From Pseudomonas sp. MYb118 (GTDB lineage Bacteria > Pseudomonadota > Gammaproteobacteria > Pseudomonadales > Pseudomonadaceae), in the NCBI RefSeq assembly GCF_040947875.1, contig NZ_JBFRXN010000002.1, positions 372,001 through 436,000 on the forward strand: a DNA stretch of 64,000 nt, read 5' to 3'. The notes under the pieces are model-generated. The model was not told where the DNA came from. It did not search any database and worked only from the letters and a program-made list of their open reading frames with translations. Position 1 is the first letter of the stretch. Every line of letters begins with the position of its first letter. Shown here piece by piece: positions 37,336 to 47,203 of the stretch. The position numbers and the translations under genes are program-made.

Positions 37336-37646
37336 CGTGCGAAAAGAAGCTGATCGAGTGTCCTACTCTACAGGCCGGCTGCCACTGTAGTGGCGAGGCG
37401 GATAAATGACCATTCAATTTTTGGGCCGCCGGCCGTCCGAACCCCGCCCGTCATGCGACCAACGAATAACCCTTGGCGCGTGTGCCCGCTACCGAGGCGC
37501 GGTATACTGCCGCGCCGTTTTAGCCAGAAGAGCAGCTGCAAGCTTTCAGCTTCAAGCAGCCAGCTCAGAGCAGTACGCCTGCAGCTTCATCTTGCCGCCT
37601 GAAGCTGAAAGCTCATAGCTGCCTTAAGAATCGAGGAACGCGACTC
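37336..37646 (+). promoter_or_regulatory. fumA promoter and leader region
   Basis: This 311-base region between the divergent cyclase and fumarase genes holds a -10-like TATACT (37503-37508). A long inverted repeat (37533-37558 and 37597-37622) lies in the presumed mRNA leader. A convincing -35 was not found. Confidence 0.5.
37533..37622 (+). repeat. Long imperfect inverted repeat in the fumA leader
   Basis: The left arm GCAGCTGCAAGCTTTCAGCT (continuing to 37558) pairs with a right arm reading TGAAGCTGAAAGCTCATAGC near 37600-37620. Only about four mismatches occur over 26 positions. The hairpin would end about 25 bases before the start codon. Confidence 0.8.
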
Positions 37647-39170
37647 ATGACCGTGATCAAGCAAGACGACCTGATTCAGAGCGTTGCCGACGCCCTGCAG
37701 TTCATTTCCTATTACCACCCCGTGGATTTCATCCAGGCGATGCACGAGGCCTACCTGCGCGAAGAATCGCCGGCAGCCCGTGACTCCATGGCGCAAATCC
37801 TGATCAACTCGCGCATGTGTGCCACCGGCCACCGCCCGATCTGCCAGGACACCGGCATCGTCACCGTGTTCGTGCGCGTCGGTATGGACGTGCGCTGGGA
37901 TGGCGCCACCATGGGCCTGGACGACATGATCAACGAAGGCGTGCGTCGCGCCTACAACCTGCCGGAAAACGTCCTGCGCGCTTCGATCCTCGCCGACCCG
38001 GCGGGCGCGCGCAAGAACACCAAGGACAACACACCGGCGGTGATTCACTACTCCATCGTTCCGGGTAACACCGTGGAAGTGGACGTGGCAGCCAAGGGCG
38101 GCGGTTCCGAGAACAAGTCGAAAATGGCCATGCTCAACCCGTCCGACTCGATCGTCGACTGGGTGCTCAAGACCGTTCCGACCATGGGCGCCGGCTGGTG
38201 CCCGCCAGGCATGCTCGGCATCGGCATCGGCGGCACCGCCGAGAAAGCCGCGGTGATGGCCAAGGAAGTGTTGATGGAATCCATCGACATCCACGAGCTC
38301 AAGGCCCGTGGCCCGCAGAACCGCCTCGAAGAAATGCGCCTGGAGCTGTTCGAGAAGGTCAACCAGCTGGGCATCGGCGCCCAGGGCCTGGGTGGCCTGA
38401 CCACCGTGCTCGACGTGAAGATCATGGACTACCCGACCCACGCCGCCTCGCTGCCGGTGTGCATGATCCCCAACTGCGCCGCCACCCGTCACGCCCACTT
38501 CGTGCTCGACGGTTCCGGCCCGGCCTCGCTGGAAGCGCCACCGTTGGACGCCTACCCGGAAATCGTCTGGGAAGCCGGCCCGTCGGCCCGTCGCGTCAAC
38601 CTCGACACCCTGACCCCGGAAGAAGTGCAGAGCTGGAAGCCGGGTGAAACCATCCTGCTCAACGGCAAGATGCTCACCGGTCGCGACGCGGCGCACAAGC
38701 GCATGGTCGAGATGCTGAACAAGGGCGAAAGCCTGCCGGTGGACCTCAAGGGTCGCTTCATCTATTACGTCGGCCCGGTCGATCCGGTGCGCGAAGAAGT
38801 GGTTGGCCCGGCCGGCCCGACCACCGCGACGCGGATGGACAAGTTCACCCGTCAGATCCTCGAGCAGACCGGTCTGCTGGGCATGATCGGCAAATCCGAG
38901 CGCGGCCCGACCGCCATCGACGCGATCAAGGACCACAAGGCCGTTTACCTGATGGCAGTGGGTGGTGCGGCTTACCTGGTGGCGCAAGCGATCAAGAAGT
39001 CCCACGTGGTGGCCTTCGCCGAGCTGGGCATGGAAGCGATCTACGAGTTCGAGGTCAAGGACATGCCCGTGACCGTTGCGGTCGACAGCAAGGGTGAGTC
39101 GGTACACATCACTGGCCCTGCCATCTGGCAGAAAAAGATCAGTGAGAACCTGGCGGTAGAAGTGCAGTAA
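37647..39170 (+). CDS. fumA: Class I (iron-sulfur) fumarate hydratase
   Basis: A 507-residue class I fumarase interconverting fumarate and malate in the TCA cycle. It requires an oxygen-labile 4Fe-4S cluster. Cluster cysteines are visible in GHRPICQDTG (about residue 67), in IPNCAATRH (about 276) and further along. The N-terminal catalytic region (VTVFVRVGMDVRW, GGGSENKSKMAML) and C-terminal beta domain (GRDAAHKRMVEML, GPTTATRMDKF) are complete. The ATG follows GAGGAACGCGACTC. It is monocistronic with a strong terminator and has an unusual structured leader. Confidence 0.96.
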   Translation: MTVIKQDDLIQSVADALQFISYYHPVDFIQAMHEAYLREESPAARDSMAQILINSRMCATGHRPICQDTGIVTVFVRVGMDVRWDGATMGLDDMINEGVRRAYNLPENVLRASILADPAGARKNTKDNTPAVIHYSIVPGNTVEVDVAAKGGGSENKSKMAMLNPSDSIVDWVLKTVPTMGAGWCPPGMLGIGIGGTAEKAAVMAKEVLMESIDIHELKARGPQNRLEEMRLELFEKVNQLGIGAQGLGGLTTVLDVKIMDYPTHAASLPVCMIPNCAATRHAHFVLDGSGPASLEAPPLDAYPEIVWEAGPSARRVNLDTLTPEEVQSWKPGETILLNGKMLTGRDAAHKRMVEMLNKGESLPVDLKGRFIYYVGPVDPVREEVVGPAGPTTATRMDKFTRQILEQTGLLGMIGKSERGPTAIDAIKDHKAVYLMAVGGAAYLVAQAIKKSHVVAFAELGMEAIYEFEVKDMPVTVAVDSKGESVHITGPAIWQKKISENLAVEVQ

Positions 39171-39190
39171 GTTGCACTGAAACCCCTGAA

Positions 39191-39231
39191 AAAAACCGCC
39201 CTGCCGGTCACGACAGGGCGGTTTTTTTTTC
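39191..39231 (+). terminator. Intrinsic terminator of fumA
   Basis: Arms AAAACCGCCCTG and CAGGGCGGTTTT enclose a ten-base loop and are followed by a long T-run. Confidence 0.93.
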
Positions 39232-39267
39232 GCCTGGAGAACCGCGATTTTCACCCTTTATGTGGCC

Positions 39268-39289
39268 GACCTGTCAGATGTGACAGGTC
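39268..39289. promoter_or_regulatory. Lux-box palindrome upstream of the TcB gene
   Basis: A perfect palindrome with 9-bp arms and a GATG centre; its core ACCTGTCAGATGTGACAGGT fits CT-N12-AG of LuxR-type operators. A -10-like GATAAG lies at 39308-39313. The 32-bp centre-to-centre distance to it is that expected when a lux box replaces the -35 element. Confidence 0.7.
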
Positions 39290-39351
39290 ACAGCCAATGG
39301 ATCCGCTGATAAGTTGAGTGCACGTTGCGTCCTTGTCAGGTGGAAACAGAA

Positions 39352-42300
39352 ATGGCCACAGAAGAACAAAAAGGCACGATCAACATCGCCGTCCCCGTCC
39401 AGCCGAAAATGGGCGGCGCGATTGCCAGTTTCGGCAGTTGGTCGCCGGCAGGCCCCAACGGTTCCGCCGAGATGTCCCTGCCCCTGCCCATTTCCAGCGC
39501 ACCCAATCGAAGCCTGGTGCCGCAGATCGGCCTGCGCTATAGCAGCCAGGTGGGCAGCGGGAATTTCGGCATGGGCTGGCACGCGGACGTCATGGCCTTG
39601 ACTGTGCGGACCAGCAAAGGCGTGCCCGTCTACGAAAAAAACAAGGACATCATCGTCGGCCCCGGCGGTGAGGTGCTGATGCCGGAGCTGGGGACGGATG
39701 GGGAAATCATCGTCAGGACCGACCAGATCGGCACTACCCATTACCAAGTGCTGCGCTATCAGACACGGAATGAAGGCGCGTTCAACCAGGTCGAACGCTG
39801 GTTCAATGACCAGGATGTCGGCGGCTTCTTCAGGATCCAGAGCGCCGATGGCAGCACCCGTATTTACGGCAAGTCGCTTAACGCGCGCCGGGCCGAGCCC
39901 CGCGACGACAACCAGCCCACGGCAGTCGATCGCACCGGGGTGTGGATGCTCGAGGAGGAAAGCGACCTGTACGGTCAGCACATTGTCTGCGAGTACAAAG
40001 CGGACACCGGTGGCCCCGAAGACAACCAGGGACGTGACTACCGCTCCCAGCGTTACCTGCATCGGGTGCTGTACGGCAACGCAGAGGCCGAGCCCGAACT
40101 GTATTCGTTAAAGGCCGAAGGTTGGGCCGATGTGCACTTCCTGTTTCATCTCCTGTTCGACTACGGCGAGCGCGAACACGACCTGATGAAGAAGCCGGTC
40201 TATGGCCCGCCGTACTCGCAGCCAGATGATCAATATGGCGAATGGAAGGTGCGCTCCGATCCGTTCACCAACTATGACTATGGGTTTGGTGTACACACCC
40301 GCCGGCTTTGCCGTCAGGTGTTGATGTTTCACCATTTCCGGGTCAAGGAAACCGATCCACCGTTCCTGGTTCAACGGCTGTTCCTGCAACACCAGGAGAC
40401 AGACCTCGGCTACACCGAGCTGAACGCCGCCCATTTCCAGGCGTACGACCACTACGGCAGGGTCGAAAGCCGGCCGCCTATGGAGTTTCGCTACGCCCCT
40501 TTCGAGGCCAGCCCGGATCGCCAGCCCGGCTGGCAGGCTTTCCCCGAAATGCCGGGGCTCAACGATGGTCAGCGCTATCAGTTGGTCGATTTGTATAACA
40601 AAGGCATGCCGGGGATCTTGTACCGCGACGACAAGGCCTGGTACTTCAGCGAGCCACTCAGGAAAGAAGCGGGCACCGATGAAATACGCTACGGCGGCTT
40701 CAAGGAACTGCCCTCGATCCCGGTGGGCGACAGCCGCCAACCGATCCGGCAGACACTGAGTGACTTGAATGGTGACGGCAAACTGGAGTTCGGCTATCAC
40801 TCACGGTCCATGAACGGCTTCATCTCCATGACCCCGGAGCGCGACTGGTCACAGTTCGTGTCCTATAAATCCTTTCCTGCCGAGTTCTTTCATCCCAAGG
40901 CACAGATGGTCGATCTGATCGGGGACGGCCGCACGCACGTAGCGATGATCGGCAATAACAGCGTGCGTTTGTACACCAACCTGGGCAACGACAAAGGCTT
41001 CACCAGCGCCCGCGATGTTCCTCATGAAGGTGACTATGCGCTGCCTCAACCGGGCAGCGACTGGCAAACCGAGGTGGTGGGCTTCGGCGATCTATTGGGC
41101 AGCGGTAAACAGCACCTGTTCCGTCTGCGTCACAATCGCCTGGAATGCTGGCCCAACCTTGGGCATGGGCGATTCGGCCAGCCCATGGTGCTGCAATCAC
41201 CGACATGCGATTACGACGAATTTAATGCCGCGCGGGTGCTGATGGCAGACACCGACGGATCAGGAGCCGGTGACCTGATTTATGTGGAATCAGACCGCAT
41301 GCGCGTGTTCATGAATCACGCCGGCAAGGGCTTCGCCACCGAGTCCATTGATATCCCCTGGCCGCAAGGCGTGCGCTATGACTCGCTGTGCCAGGTCACC
41401 ACCGCCGACCTGCAGGGGCTGGGCTGCACCAGCATCGTCCTGACCGTCCCGCACATGTCGCCACGCCATTGGCGCTACGACTTCGTGCGCATCAAGCCGT
41501 ACCTGATCAATCGCAGCAATAACAACATGGGCGCGGTCAGTACGATCCGTTATCGCAGCTCCGCACAGGAGCAGCTGGACGATGAATTCGAACAACATCT
41601 GATCGACCGGGACAAGGTCGTCGTTTCCAAATTGCCGTTCCCCATGCACCTGGTCAAGCAACAGAACCAGCTCGATGAAATCACCGGCAATCAATTGGCC
41701 CAACTCATGAGCTATCGCGAGGGGTTTTACGATCCCATCGAGCGCGAGTTCCGCGGCTTTCGCCTGCTCATGCAACAAGACACCGAAGGCACCCCGGCGC
41801 AACGGAAAATGGAAGGATTCACCGCGCCGGTCCTGACCAAGACCTGGTACTCGACGGGCGAGTTCATTGATCCGCCGAGGGACGGCTATTACACGGGCGA
41901 CGACAAAGCCGTGGACCTCAAATCGACCCGGCTGGAGCGCTATCACACACGCGATCGCGCAGCGGAGCTCTTTGAGCCTGACGAGGAAACTGCCGCCGAA
42001 ATTGCCCGCACCCTCGCCGGCTCAGTCCTGCGCACCGAAGTGTTCGCGGCTGACGACCCGCGTGTTCCCTACCTGGTGACAGAAAACCGTTTGCACGTGC
42101 GCCTGCTGCGCGCCAAAGGCGAACACGACCCTTATTCCGTGCTGCAAGCCATGGGCCTGGAGTCGATCAGCTACCAATACGAACCCCAACTGCCGGATGA
42201 CCCGCGCTGTGAACACCAAATAAGCCTCAGTCGGGATCAGTATGGCAATGCGCTTCACGCTTGCGTCGTTTACTACGCGCGCCGCAAAACCCCGGAAAAT

Positions 42301-44001
42301 CCGCCTTTCGAGGACGAGCATGAAAACCGCTACTGGAGCGACGCTCACGATGAGGCTCAACAATGCCACTACATGACCGAAACCAAAGCCGAACTCATCC
42401 ACCTGTATGACGAGGCGAACTGGAAATCAGGAATGCCCTATCGACTGGCGATCCCCTTTCGGGAGCGTACCAACGCGCTGGTACTGGAAAAGGCTGAGCT
42501 GATCCCCGAAAACATCAACCATGAGTACTTCGTCGAGCACACCGATGAAAAAGGGGAATGGGCGCAGCGAGCGGAACTCGCCAGCCTGTCCATGCAGTTC
42601 TACGTCGACCCGGCGACCAATCAGACGCTGCCCAAGGGCGTGGCGACTGTCGAGGCGCTGCCGGGTTACGTGGAGATCGCCGAGCTGGACAGAAAAGCCC
42701 TCGGCGCGTACGACAAGCTCAAGGATGAAAACGGCAACATGCCGTTCAATCTCAAGGAAAAGCTCGAGTCCCGCGAAGTGGGTTATCACATCATGGACTG
42801 GTTTCTGCCCGAGGTTGACCAACCGGCGCCCGAGGACCCCGGCGACGCGAAGAACTACCTGTGGTCGATCCACCGGGGTTTCCTGCATTACCTCGACGAG
42901 GCGGGTTTCTACAACGTCGACTACTTCCAGCAGACCAGGAGCCACGGTATTACCAAAGTGACTCACGACGCGTACTACTGCGTACATGAGTCAGTGGAGC
43001 TGCCCGACGGTTGCATTACCCGGATCAAGGACATCGACTACTACACCTTTCTGCCCAAAACCATCATCGACCCCAATCAGAACCTACAGCAAGCAAGCTA
43101 CAACGCCTTCGGTGATGTAAAGGTCACCAGTTTTTTCGGCACCGAACTGGGTCAACCTGTAGGCTTTTATCCACTGGACGACTATGTGCCGCCAGAAGAT
43201 CAAAGCCCGGGGCACGCCATCGAGAACCCCTACGAGGCCATCGGCAACTACGCCTCGGCTCTCTTCACCGACCTGTTCGCCTGGATGGGCCGTGTTCCCG
43301 CGACCCAGCCGCTGCAAGGCGAATGGTACGACTGGGCGTTGGCCGCCGGTTTCATACTGCCCAGTGGGCATCTGTGTGATCGAGCGCGTCAGCATCTGTT
43401 GGAACTGCCGACCCCGAACGCCCACGAACTGCTGCTCAAGCAGTATGTCGACAGCGCCATTCGGCAACCCAGGCACGCAGCGGTGCTCCTTGCTGATCGC
43501 TATCCGGGGGATCCTGAAAAGCAGGTGCGTATTGCGATCACCCATCACGACGGTTTTGATCGCGAACTGCAGACCAAGCAGGAAGTGGAGCCCGGCGAAG
43601 CCTGGGTGGTGCTCCCCGACGGCACCCTGAAACTCAAGGCCGACGGCAGGCCGGAAACAGCCCAGGCCGCACGACGCTTCCGGGTCAGCGCGCGCCAGGA
43701 GCGCAACAACAAGGGGTTGCCGGTGCGGATCTACCGGCCTTATTTCGCCGACAGTGCCAGCTGGATCAAGGACGAATCGTTACGCGAAGTCCAGCACCAT
43801 GACAGGCAATATTACGACTCGCTGGGCCGCCCCACAGAAACCATCCTGGCAAAAAAAATGCCCCAGGGGCCCAACGCCGAACCTCAACATTTGCGTGAGG
43901 AAATCAAATACTACGGCTGGTTCAACGCCACGTTTGATGCGAACGACAACTTCAACCCGCCACCGGCGAAAAAAAGGAAAAACCCCTGGACGTTGCATTG
44001 A
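39352..44001 (+). CDS. Tc toxin subunit B (SpvB/TcdB-like)
   Basis: A 1549-residue Tc toxin B subunit, which together with TcC forms the cocoon that carries the toxic enzyme and docks on TcA. The N-terminus is a SpvB domain (KMGGAIASFGSWSPAGPNGS, then GLRYSSQVGSGNFGMGWH). Residues about 420-720 hold FG-GAP/VCBS-like propeller repeats (LSDLNGDGKLEFGY, LIGDGRTHVAMIG, DTDGSGAGDLIYV). TcdB middle domains follow (INRSNNNMGAVSTIRYRSS). The ATG at 39352 has AGGTGG eight bases upstream; a TTG further upstream is unlikely. It stands alone, 8 kb from the A operon on the opposite strand, with no C subunit after it. Confidence 0.94.
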   Translation: MATEEQKGTINIAVPVQPKMGGAIASFGSWSPAGPNGSAEMSLPLPISSAPNRSLVPQIGLRYSSQVGSGNFGMGWHADVMALTVRTSKGVPVYEKNKDIIVGPGGEVLMPELGTDGEIIVRTDQIGTTHYQVLRYQTRNEGAFNQVERWFNDQDVGGFFRIQSADGSTRIYGKSLNARRAEPRDDNQPTAVDRTGVWMLEEESDLYGQHIVCEYKADTGGPEDNQGRDYRSQRYLHRVLYGNAEAEPELYSLKAEGWADVHFLFHLLFDYGEREHDLMKKPVYGPPYSQPDDQYGEWKVRSDPFTNYDYGFGVHTRRLCRQVLMFHHFRVKETDPPFLVQRLFLQHQETDLGYTELNAAHFQAYDHYGRVESRPPMEFRYAPFEASPDRQPGWQAFPEMPGLNDGQRYQLVDLYNKGMPGILYRDDKAWYFSEPLRKEAGTDEIRYGGFKELPSIPVGDSRQPIRQTLSDLNGDGKLEFGYHSRSMNGFISMTPERDWSQFVSYKSFPAEFFHPKAQMVDLIGDGRTHVAMIGNNSVRLYTNLGNDKGFTSARDVPHEGDYALPQPGSDWQTEVVGFGDLLGSGKQHLFRLRHNRLECWPNLGHGRFGQPMVLQSPTCDYDEFNAARVLMADTDGSGAGDLIYVESDRMRVFMNHAGKGFATESIDIPWPQGVRYDSLCQVTTADLQGLGCTSIVLTVPHMSPRHWRYDFVRIKPYLINRSNNNMGAVSTIRYRSSAQEQLDDEFEQHLIDRDKVVVSKLPFPMHLVKQQNQLDEITGNQLAQLMSYREGFYDPIEREFRGFRLLMQQDTEGTPAQRKMEGFTAPVLTKTWYSTGEFIDPPRDGYYTGDDKAVDLKSTRLERYHTRDRAAELFEPDEETAAEIARTLAGSVLRTEVFAADDPRVPYLVTENRLHVRLLRAKGEHDPYSVLQAMGLESISYQYEPQLPDDPRCEHQISLSRDQYGNALHACVVYYARRKTPENPPFEDEHENRYWSDAHDEAQQCHYMTETKAELIHLYDEANWKSGMPYRLAIPFRERTNALVLEKAELIPENINHEYFVEHTDEKGEWAQRAELASLSMQFYVDPATNQTLPKGVATVEALPGYVEIAELDRKALGAYDKLKDENGNMPFNLKEKLESREVGYHIMDWFLPEVDQPAPEDPGDAKNYLWSIHRGFLHYLDEAGFYNVDYFQQTRSHGITKVTHDAYYCVHESVELPDGCITRIKDIDYYTFLPKTIIDPNQNLQQASYNAFGDVKVTSFFGTELGQPVGFYPLDDYVPPEDQSPGHAIENPYEAIGNYASALFTDLFAWMGRVPATQPLQGEWYDWALAAGFILPSGHLCDRARQHLLELPTPNAHELLLKQYVDSAIRQPRHAAVLLADRYPGDPEKQVRIAITHHDGFDRELQTKQEVEPGEAWVVLPDGTLKLKADGRPETAQAARRFRVSARQERNNKGLPVRIYRPYFADSASWIKDESLREVQHHDRQYYDSLGRPTETILAKKMPQGPNAEPQHLREEIKYYGWFNATFDANDNFNPPPAKKRKNPWTLH

Positions 44002-44106
44002 TCCAGACCGGAGCGCCGTGAACGCTCGAACCGGACGATGATCAATGGCGCGAGGTAGCCCGCATGCTATCTTGCGCCTCCCATCACCCGGTTCGACTCA
44101 CGCCCC

Positions 44107-45870
44107 ATGATTGCGACTCACCGTGCCCTGCGTTTGACGGTCTACACCCTGCTGATTCTCGCTGGCACTGTCCTCGCCGCCACCCTGGCCATGCGCCACG
44201 CCGAACGTGCGGCGCTGGTCGAGGACGCGGTGCGCGCCAACCAGCAATTGGGCCTGTACGCCAACTCGCTGCACACCCTGATCGAACGCTACCGCGCCCT
44301 GCCCGCCGTGCTGGCGCTGGACCCGGAATTGCGTTCGGCACTCAAGGGGCCGGTGTCGCCGGAACGGCAGGACGCGCTGAATCGCAAACTGGAACAGATC
44401 AACGGCGCGGCGCAATCCTCGACCTTGGAATTGCTCGACCAGACCGGGCTGGCCGTGGCCGCCAGCAACTGGCGCCTGCCCAGCAGTTACGTCGGCCACA
44501 ACTATGGCTTTCGCCCGTATTTCCGCCAGACCCGCACCCAGGGCACCGGGCGCTTCTATGCGGTGGGGGTGACCAGCGGGATTCCCGGCTACTTCCTGTC
44601 CAGCGCCGTCACCGGTGACGACGGCGAGTTCCTCGGGGCGATGGTGGTCAAGCTGGAGTTTCCCGAACTGGAGCGCGAATGGCGCCAGGGCACCGACACA
44701 CTGCTGGTCAGCGACGCACGGGGGATCGTGTTCATCGCCAACCAGCCGGGTTGGCGGTATCGCCTGTTGAAACCGCTGAACGACAGCGACCAGGCCGAAC
44801 TCAAGAGCACTCGCCAATACGACAAGCAGCCGCTCACCCTGCTGGATTATCAGACCCTGCGCCATTTCGACGACACCAGCCGGCTGGCGCGGGTGCAAGG
44901 TCCCGACGGCAAGGCCGAGTACCTGTGGGAGTCCCTGCCGCTGACCGCCGAAGGCTGGACGCTGCACCTGCTGCGTCGCCCGCAAGTGGCCTTCGAAGAC
45001 ACGCGTAATGCCGCGCTGGCCGCCGCCGGCCTGTGGCTGACGCTGGTGTTTCTGTTGCTGTTTCTCTACCAGCGCTGGCGCCTGGCGAAAATGCGCCAGC
45101 GCAGCCGCGAAGAACTCGAACGCCTGGTGGAAGAACGTACCCGCGACCTGCACACGGCCCAGGACGGGTTGGTGCAATCGGCCAAGCTGGCGGCGCTGGG
45201 GCAGATGTCGGCGGCGCTGGCCCACGAAATCAACCAGCCGCTGACCGCGCAACGCATGCAACTGGCGACCTTGCGCCTGCTGCTCGATCACGGCCGGGTC
45301 GACGACGCCTACAAGGCGTTGAAACCGCTGGACGAGATGCTCACACGCATGGCCGCCCTCACCGGCCACCTGAAAACCTTCGCGCGCAAGAGCCCCAGCG
45401 GCCTGCGCGAGCGCCTGGACCTGGCGGCGGTGATCGACCAGTCGCTGCACCTGCTGGACACCCGCCTGCGCGACGAACAGGTCAGCACCGTGCTGCACCT
45501 GACCCGCCCGGCGTGGGTGCGCGGTGATGCGATCCGCCTGGAACAGGTGCTGATCAACCTGCTGCGCAATGCCCTCGACGCGATGCAGGAAACACCCTGC
45601 AAGCGCCTGGAAATCCGCCTCGAAGCCGACGACCAGTTGTGGCGCCTGAGCGTCATCGACAATGGCAGCGGCATCGCCGAAGAAAACCTGACGAAGGTGT
45701 TCGATCCGTTCTTCACCACCAAACCCGTGGGCGATGGCCTGGGCATCGGTCTGGCCGTATCCTTCGCTATCGTTCATGAATCGGGTGGACGCCTGAGCGC
45801 CGGCAATCATGCCAATGGCGCGGTGTTCACTGTCACCCTGCCCATCGACCTGGAGGCACCTGACGCATGA
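44107..45870 (+). CDS. Sensor histidine kinase, DctB/MifS-like
   Basis: A 587-residue membrane sensor kinase for C4-dicarboxylates or alpha-ketoglutarate. TM1 is at about residues 9-30, followed by a periplasmic double-Cache sensor (about 35-290), TM2 (about 298-320) and a coiled coil. The HisKA box is LGQMSAALAHEINQPL with the phosphoaccepting His near residue 378, and an HATPase domain carries DNGSGI and GLGIGLAV. The stop codon overlaps the regulator start (ATGA). Location beside kgtP suggests that it senses alpha-ketoglutarate, as MifS does in P. aeruginosa (inference). Confidence 0.93.
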   Translation: MIATHRALRLTVYTLLILAGTVLAATLAMRHAERAALVEDAVRANQQLGLYANSLHTLIERYRALPAVLALDPELRSALKGPVSPERQDALNRKLEQINGAAQSSTLELLDQTGLAVAASNWRLPSSYVGHNYGFRPYFRQTRTQGTGRFYAVGVTSGIPGYFLSSAVTGDDGEFLGAMVVKLEFPELEREWRQGTDTLLVSDARGIVFIANQPGWRYRLLKPLNDSDQAELKSTRQYDKQPLTLLDYQTLRHFDDTSRLARVQGPDGKAEYLWESLPLTAEGWTLHLLRRPQVAFEDTRNAALAAAGLWLTLVFLLLFLYQRWRLAKMRQRSREELERLVEERTRDLHTAQDGLVQSAKLAALGQMSAALAHEINQPLTAQRMQLATLRLLLDHGRVDDAYKALKPLDEMLTRMAALTGHLKTFARKSPSGLRERLDLAAVIDQSLHLLDTRLRDEQVSTVLHLTRPAWVRGDAIRLEQVLINLLRNALDAMQETPCKRLEIRLEADDQLWRLSVIDNGSGIAEENLTKVFDPFFTTKPVGDGLGIGLAVSFAIVHESGGRLSAGNHANGAVFTVTLPIDLEAPDA

Positions 45871-47198
45871 ATCGCGTGATGGTAGTCGACGACGAAAGCA
45901 GCATTCGCAGCGCCGTCGAACAATGGCTGAGCCTGTCGGGGTTCGAGGTGCAACTGTTCAGCCGCGCCGAAGATTGCCTGGCGCAACTGCCGCGGCATTT
46001 CCCCGGCGTGATCCTGAGCGACGTGCGCATGCCGGGCATGACGGGCCTGGAGTTGCTGGCCGAGGTGCAGCGGCGCGACGCCGATTTGCCGGTGATCCTG
46101 CTGACCGGCCACGGCGATGTGCCGATGGCGGTGGACGCCATGCGCGATGGCGCCTACGACTTCCTGGAAAAACCCTTCAGCCCCGAGACCCTGCTCGGCA
46201 GCCTGCGCCGCGCGCTGGACAAACGGCGGCTGGTCCTGGAAAACCGCGCCCTGCACGAGCAGGCCGACAACCGGGCGAAACTCGACGCGACGTTGCTGGG
46301 CGTGTCCCGTGGTTTGCAGACCCTACGCCAGCGAGTGCTGGATCTGGCGACACTGCCGGTGAATGTGTTGATCCGTGGCGAAACCGGCAGCGGCAAGGAG
46401 CTGGTCGCCCGTTGCCTGCATGATTTCGGGCCGCGGGCCGAGCGGCCGTTCGTGGCGCTCAACTGTGCGGCGATTCCCGAGCAGTTGTTCGAGGCCGAGC
46501 TGTTCGGCCATGAGAGCGGCGCCTTCACCGGCGCCCAGGGCAAACGCATCGGCAAGCTCGAATACGCCGACGGCGGCACGCTGTTCCTCGATGAAATCGA
46601 AAGCATGCCGCTGGCCCAGCAGGTGAAACTGCTGCGGGTGTTGCAGGAACAGAAACTCGAGCGCCTGGGTTCGAACCAGAGCATCCGCGTCGACCTGCGC
46701 ATCATCGCCGCGACCAAACCCGACCTGCTGGACGAAGCCCGTGCCGGGCGTTTCCGCGAAGACCTGGCCTATCGCCTCAACGTCGCCGAACTGCGCCTGC
46801 CACCGCTGCGTGACCGCCGCGAGGACATTCCGCTGCTCTACGAATCCTTCGCCCGCCACGCCGCCGAGCGCCTGGGCCGCAGCGTCGCGCCCCTGAGCGG
46901 ACCGCAACTGAGCCGCCTGCTGAGCCACGACTGGCCGGGCAACGTACGCGAACTGGCCAACGTGGCCGAGCGCCAGGTACTGGGCCTGGGCGAACCGGAA
47001 CCGGTGGGCGTCGAAGCCGGCCAATCACTGGCGGCGCAACAGGAAGCCTTCGAAGCCCAATGCCTGCGCGCGGCCCTGACCCGGCACAAGGGCGATGTGA
47101 AGGCCGTGCTGGAAGAACTGCAACTGCCGCGGCGTACCTTCAATGAAAAGATGCAGCGGCATGGGCTGAGCCGGGAGATGTTCCTGCTGAGCGACTGA
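45867..47198 (+). CDS. Sigma-54-dependent response regulator, DctD/MifR-like
   Basis: A 443-residue NtrC-family activator. The receiver domain (residues 1-120) has the phosphorylated Asp in VILSDVRMPG. The central AAA+ domain has Walker A GETGSGKE, an intact GAFTGA loop for sigma-54 contact (HESGAFTGAQGKR) and Walker B GGTLFLDEIES. A C-terminal Fis-type helix-turn-helix (HKGDVKAVLEELQLPRRTFNEKM, in part) binds DNA. It pairs with the kinase upstream. A sigma-54 promoter with two upstream repeats precedes kgtP, the evident target. Confidence 0.95.
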   Translation: MNRVMVVDDESSIRSAVEQWLSLSGFEVQLFSRAEDCLAQLPRHFPGVILSDVRMPGMTGLELLAEVQRRDADLPVILLTGHGDVPMAVDAMRDGAYDFLEKPFSPETLLGSLRRALDKRRLVLENRALHEQADNRAKLDATLLGVSRGLQTLRQRVLDLATLPVNVLIRGETGSGKELVARCLHDFGPRAERPFVALNCAAIPEQLFEAELFGHESGAFTGAQGKRIGKLEYADGGTLFLDEIESMPLAQQVKLLRVLQEQKLERLGSNQSIRVDLRIIAATKPDLLDEARAGRFREDLAYRLNVAELRLPPLRDRREDIPLLYESFARHAAERLGRSVAPLSGPQLSRLLSHDWPGNVRELANVAERQVLGLGEPEPVGVEAGQSLAAQQEAFEAQCLRAALTRHKGDVKAVLEELQLPRRTFNEKMQRHGLSREMFLLSD

Positions 47199-47203
47199 TG
47201 GCC

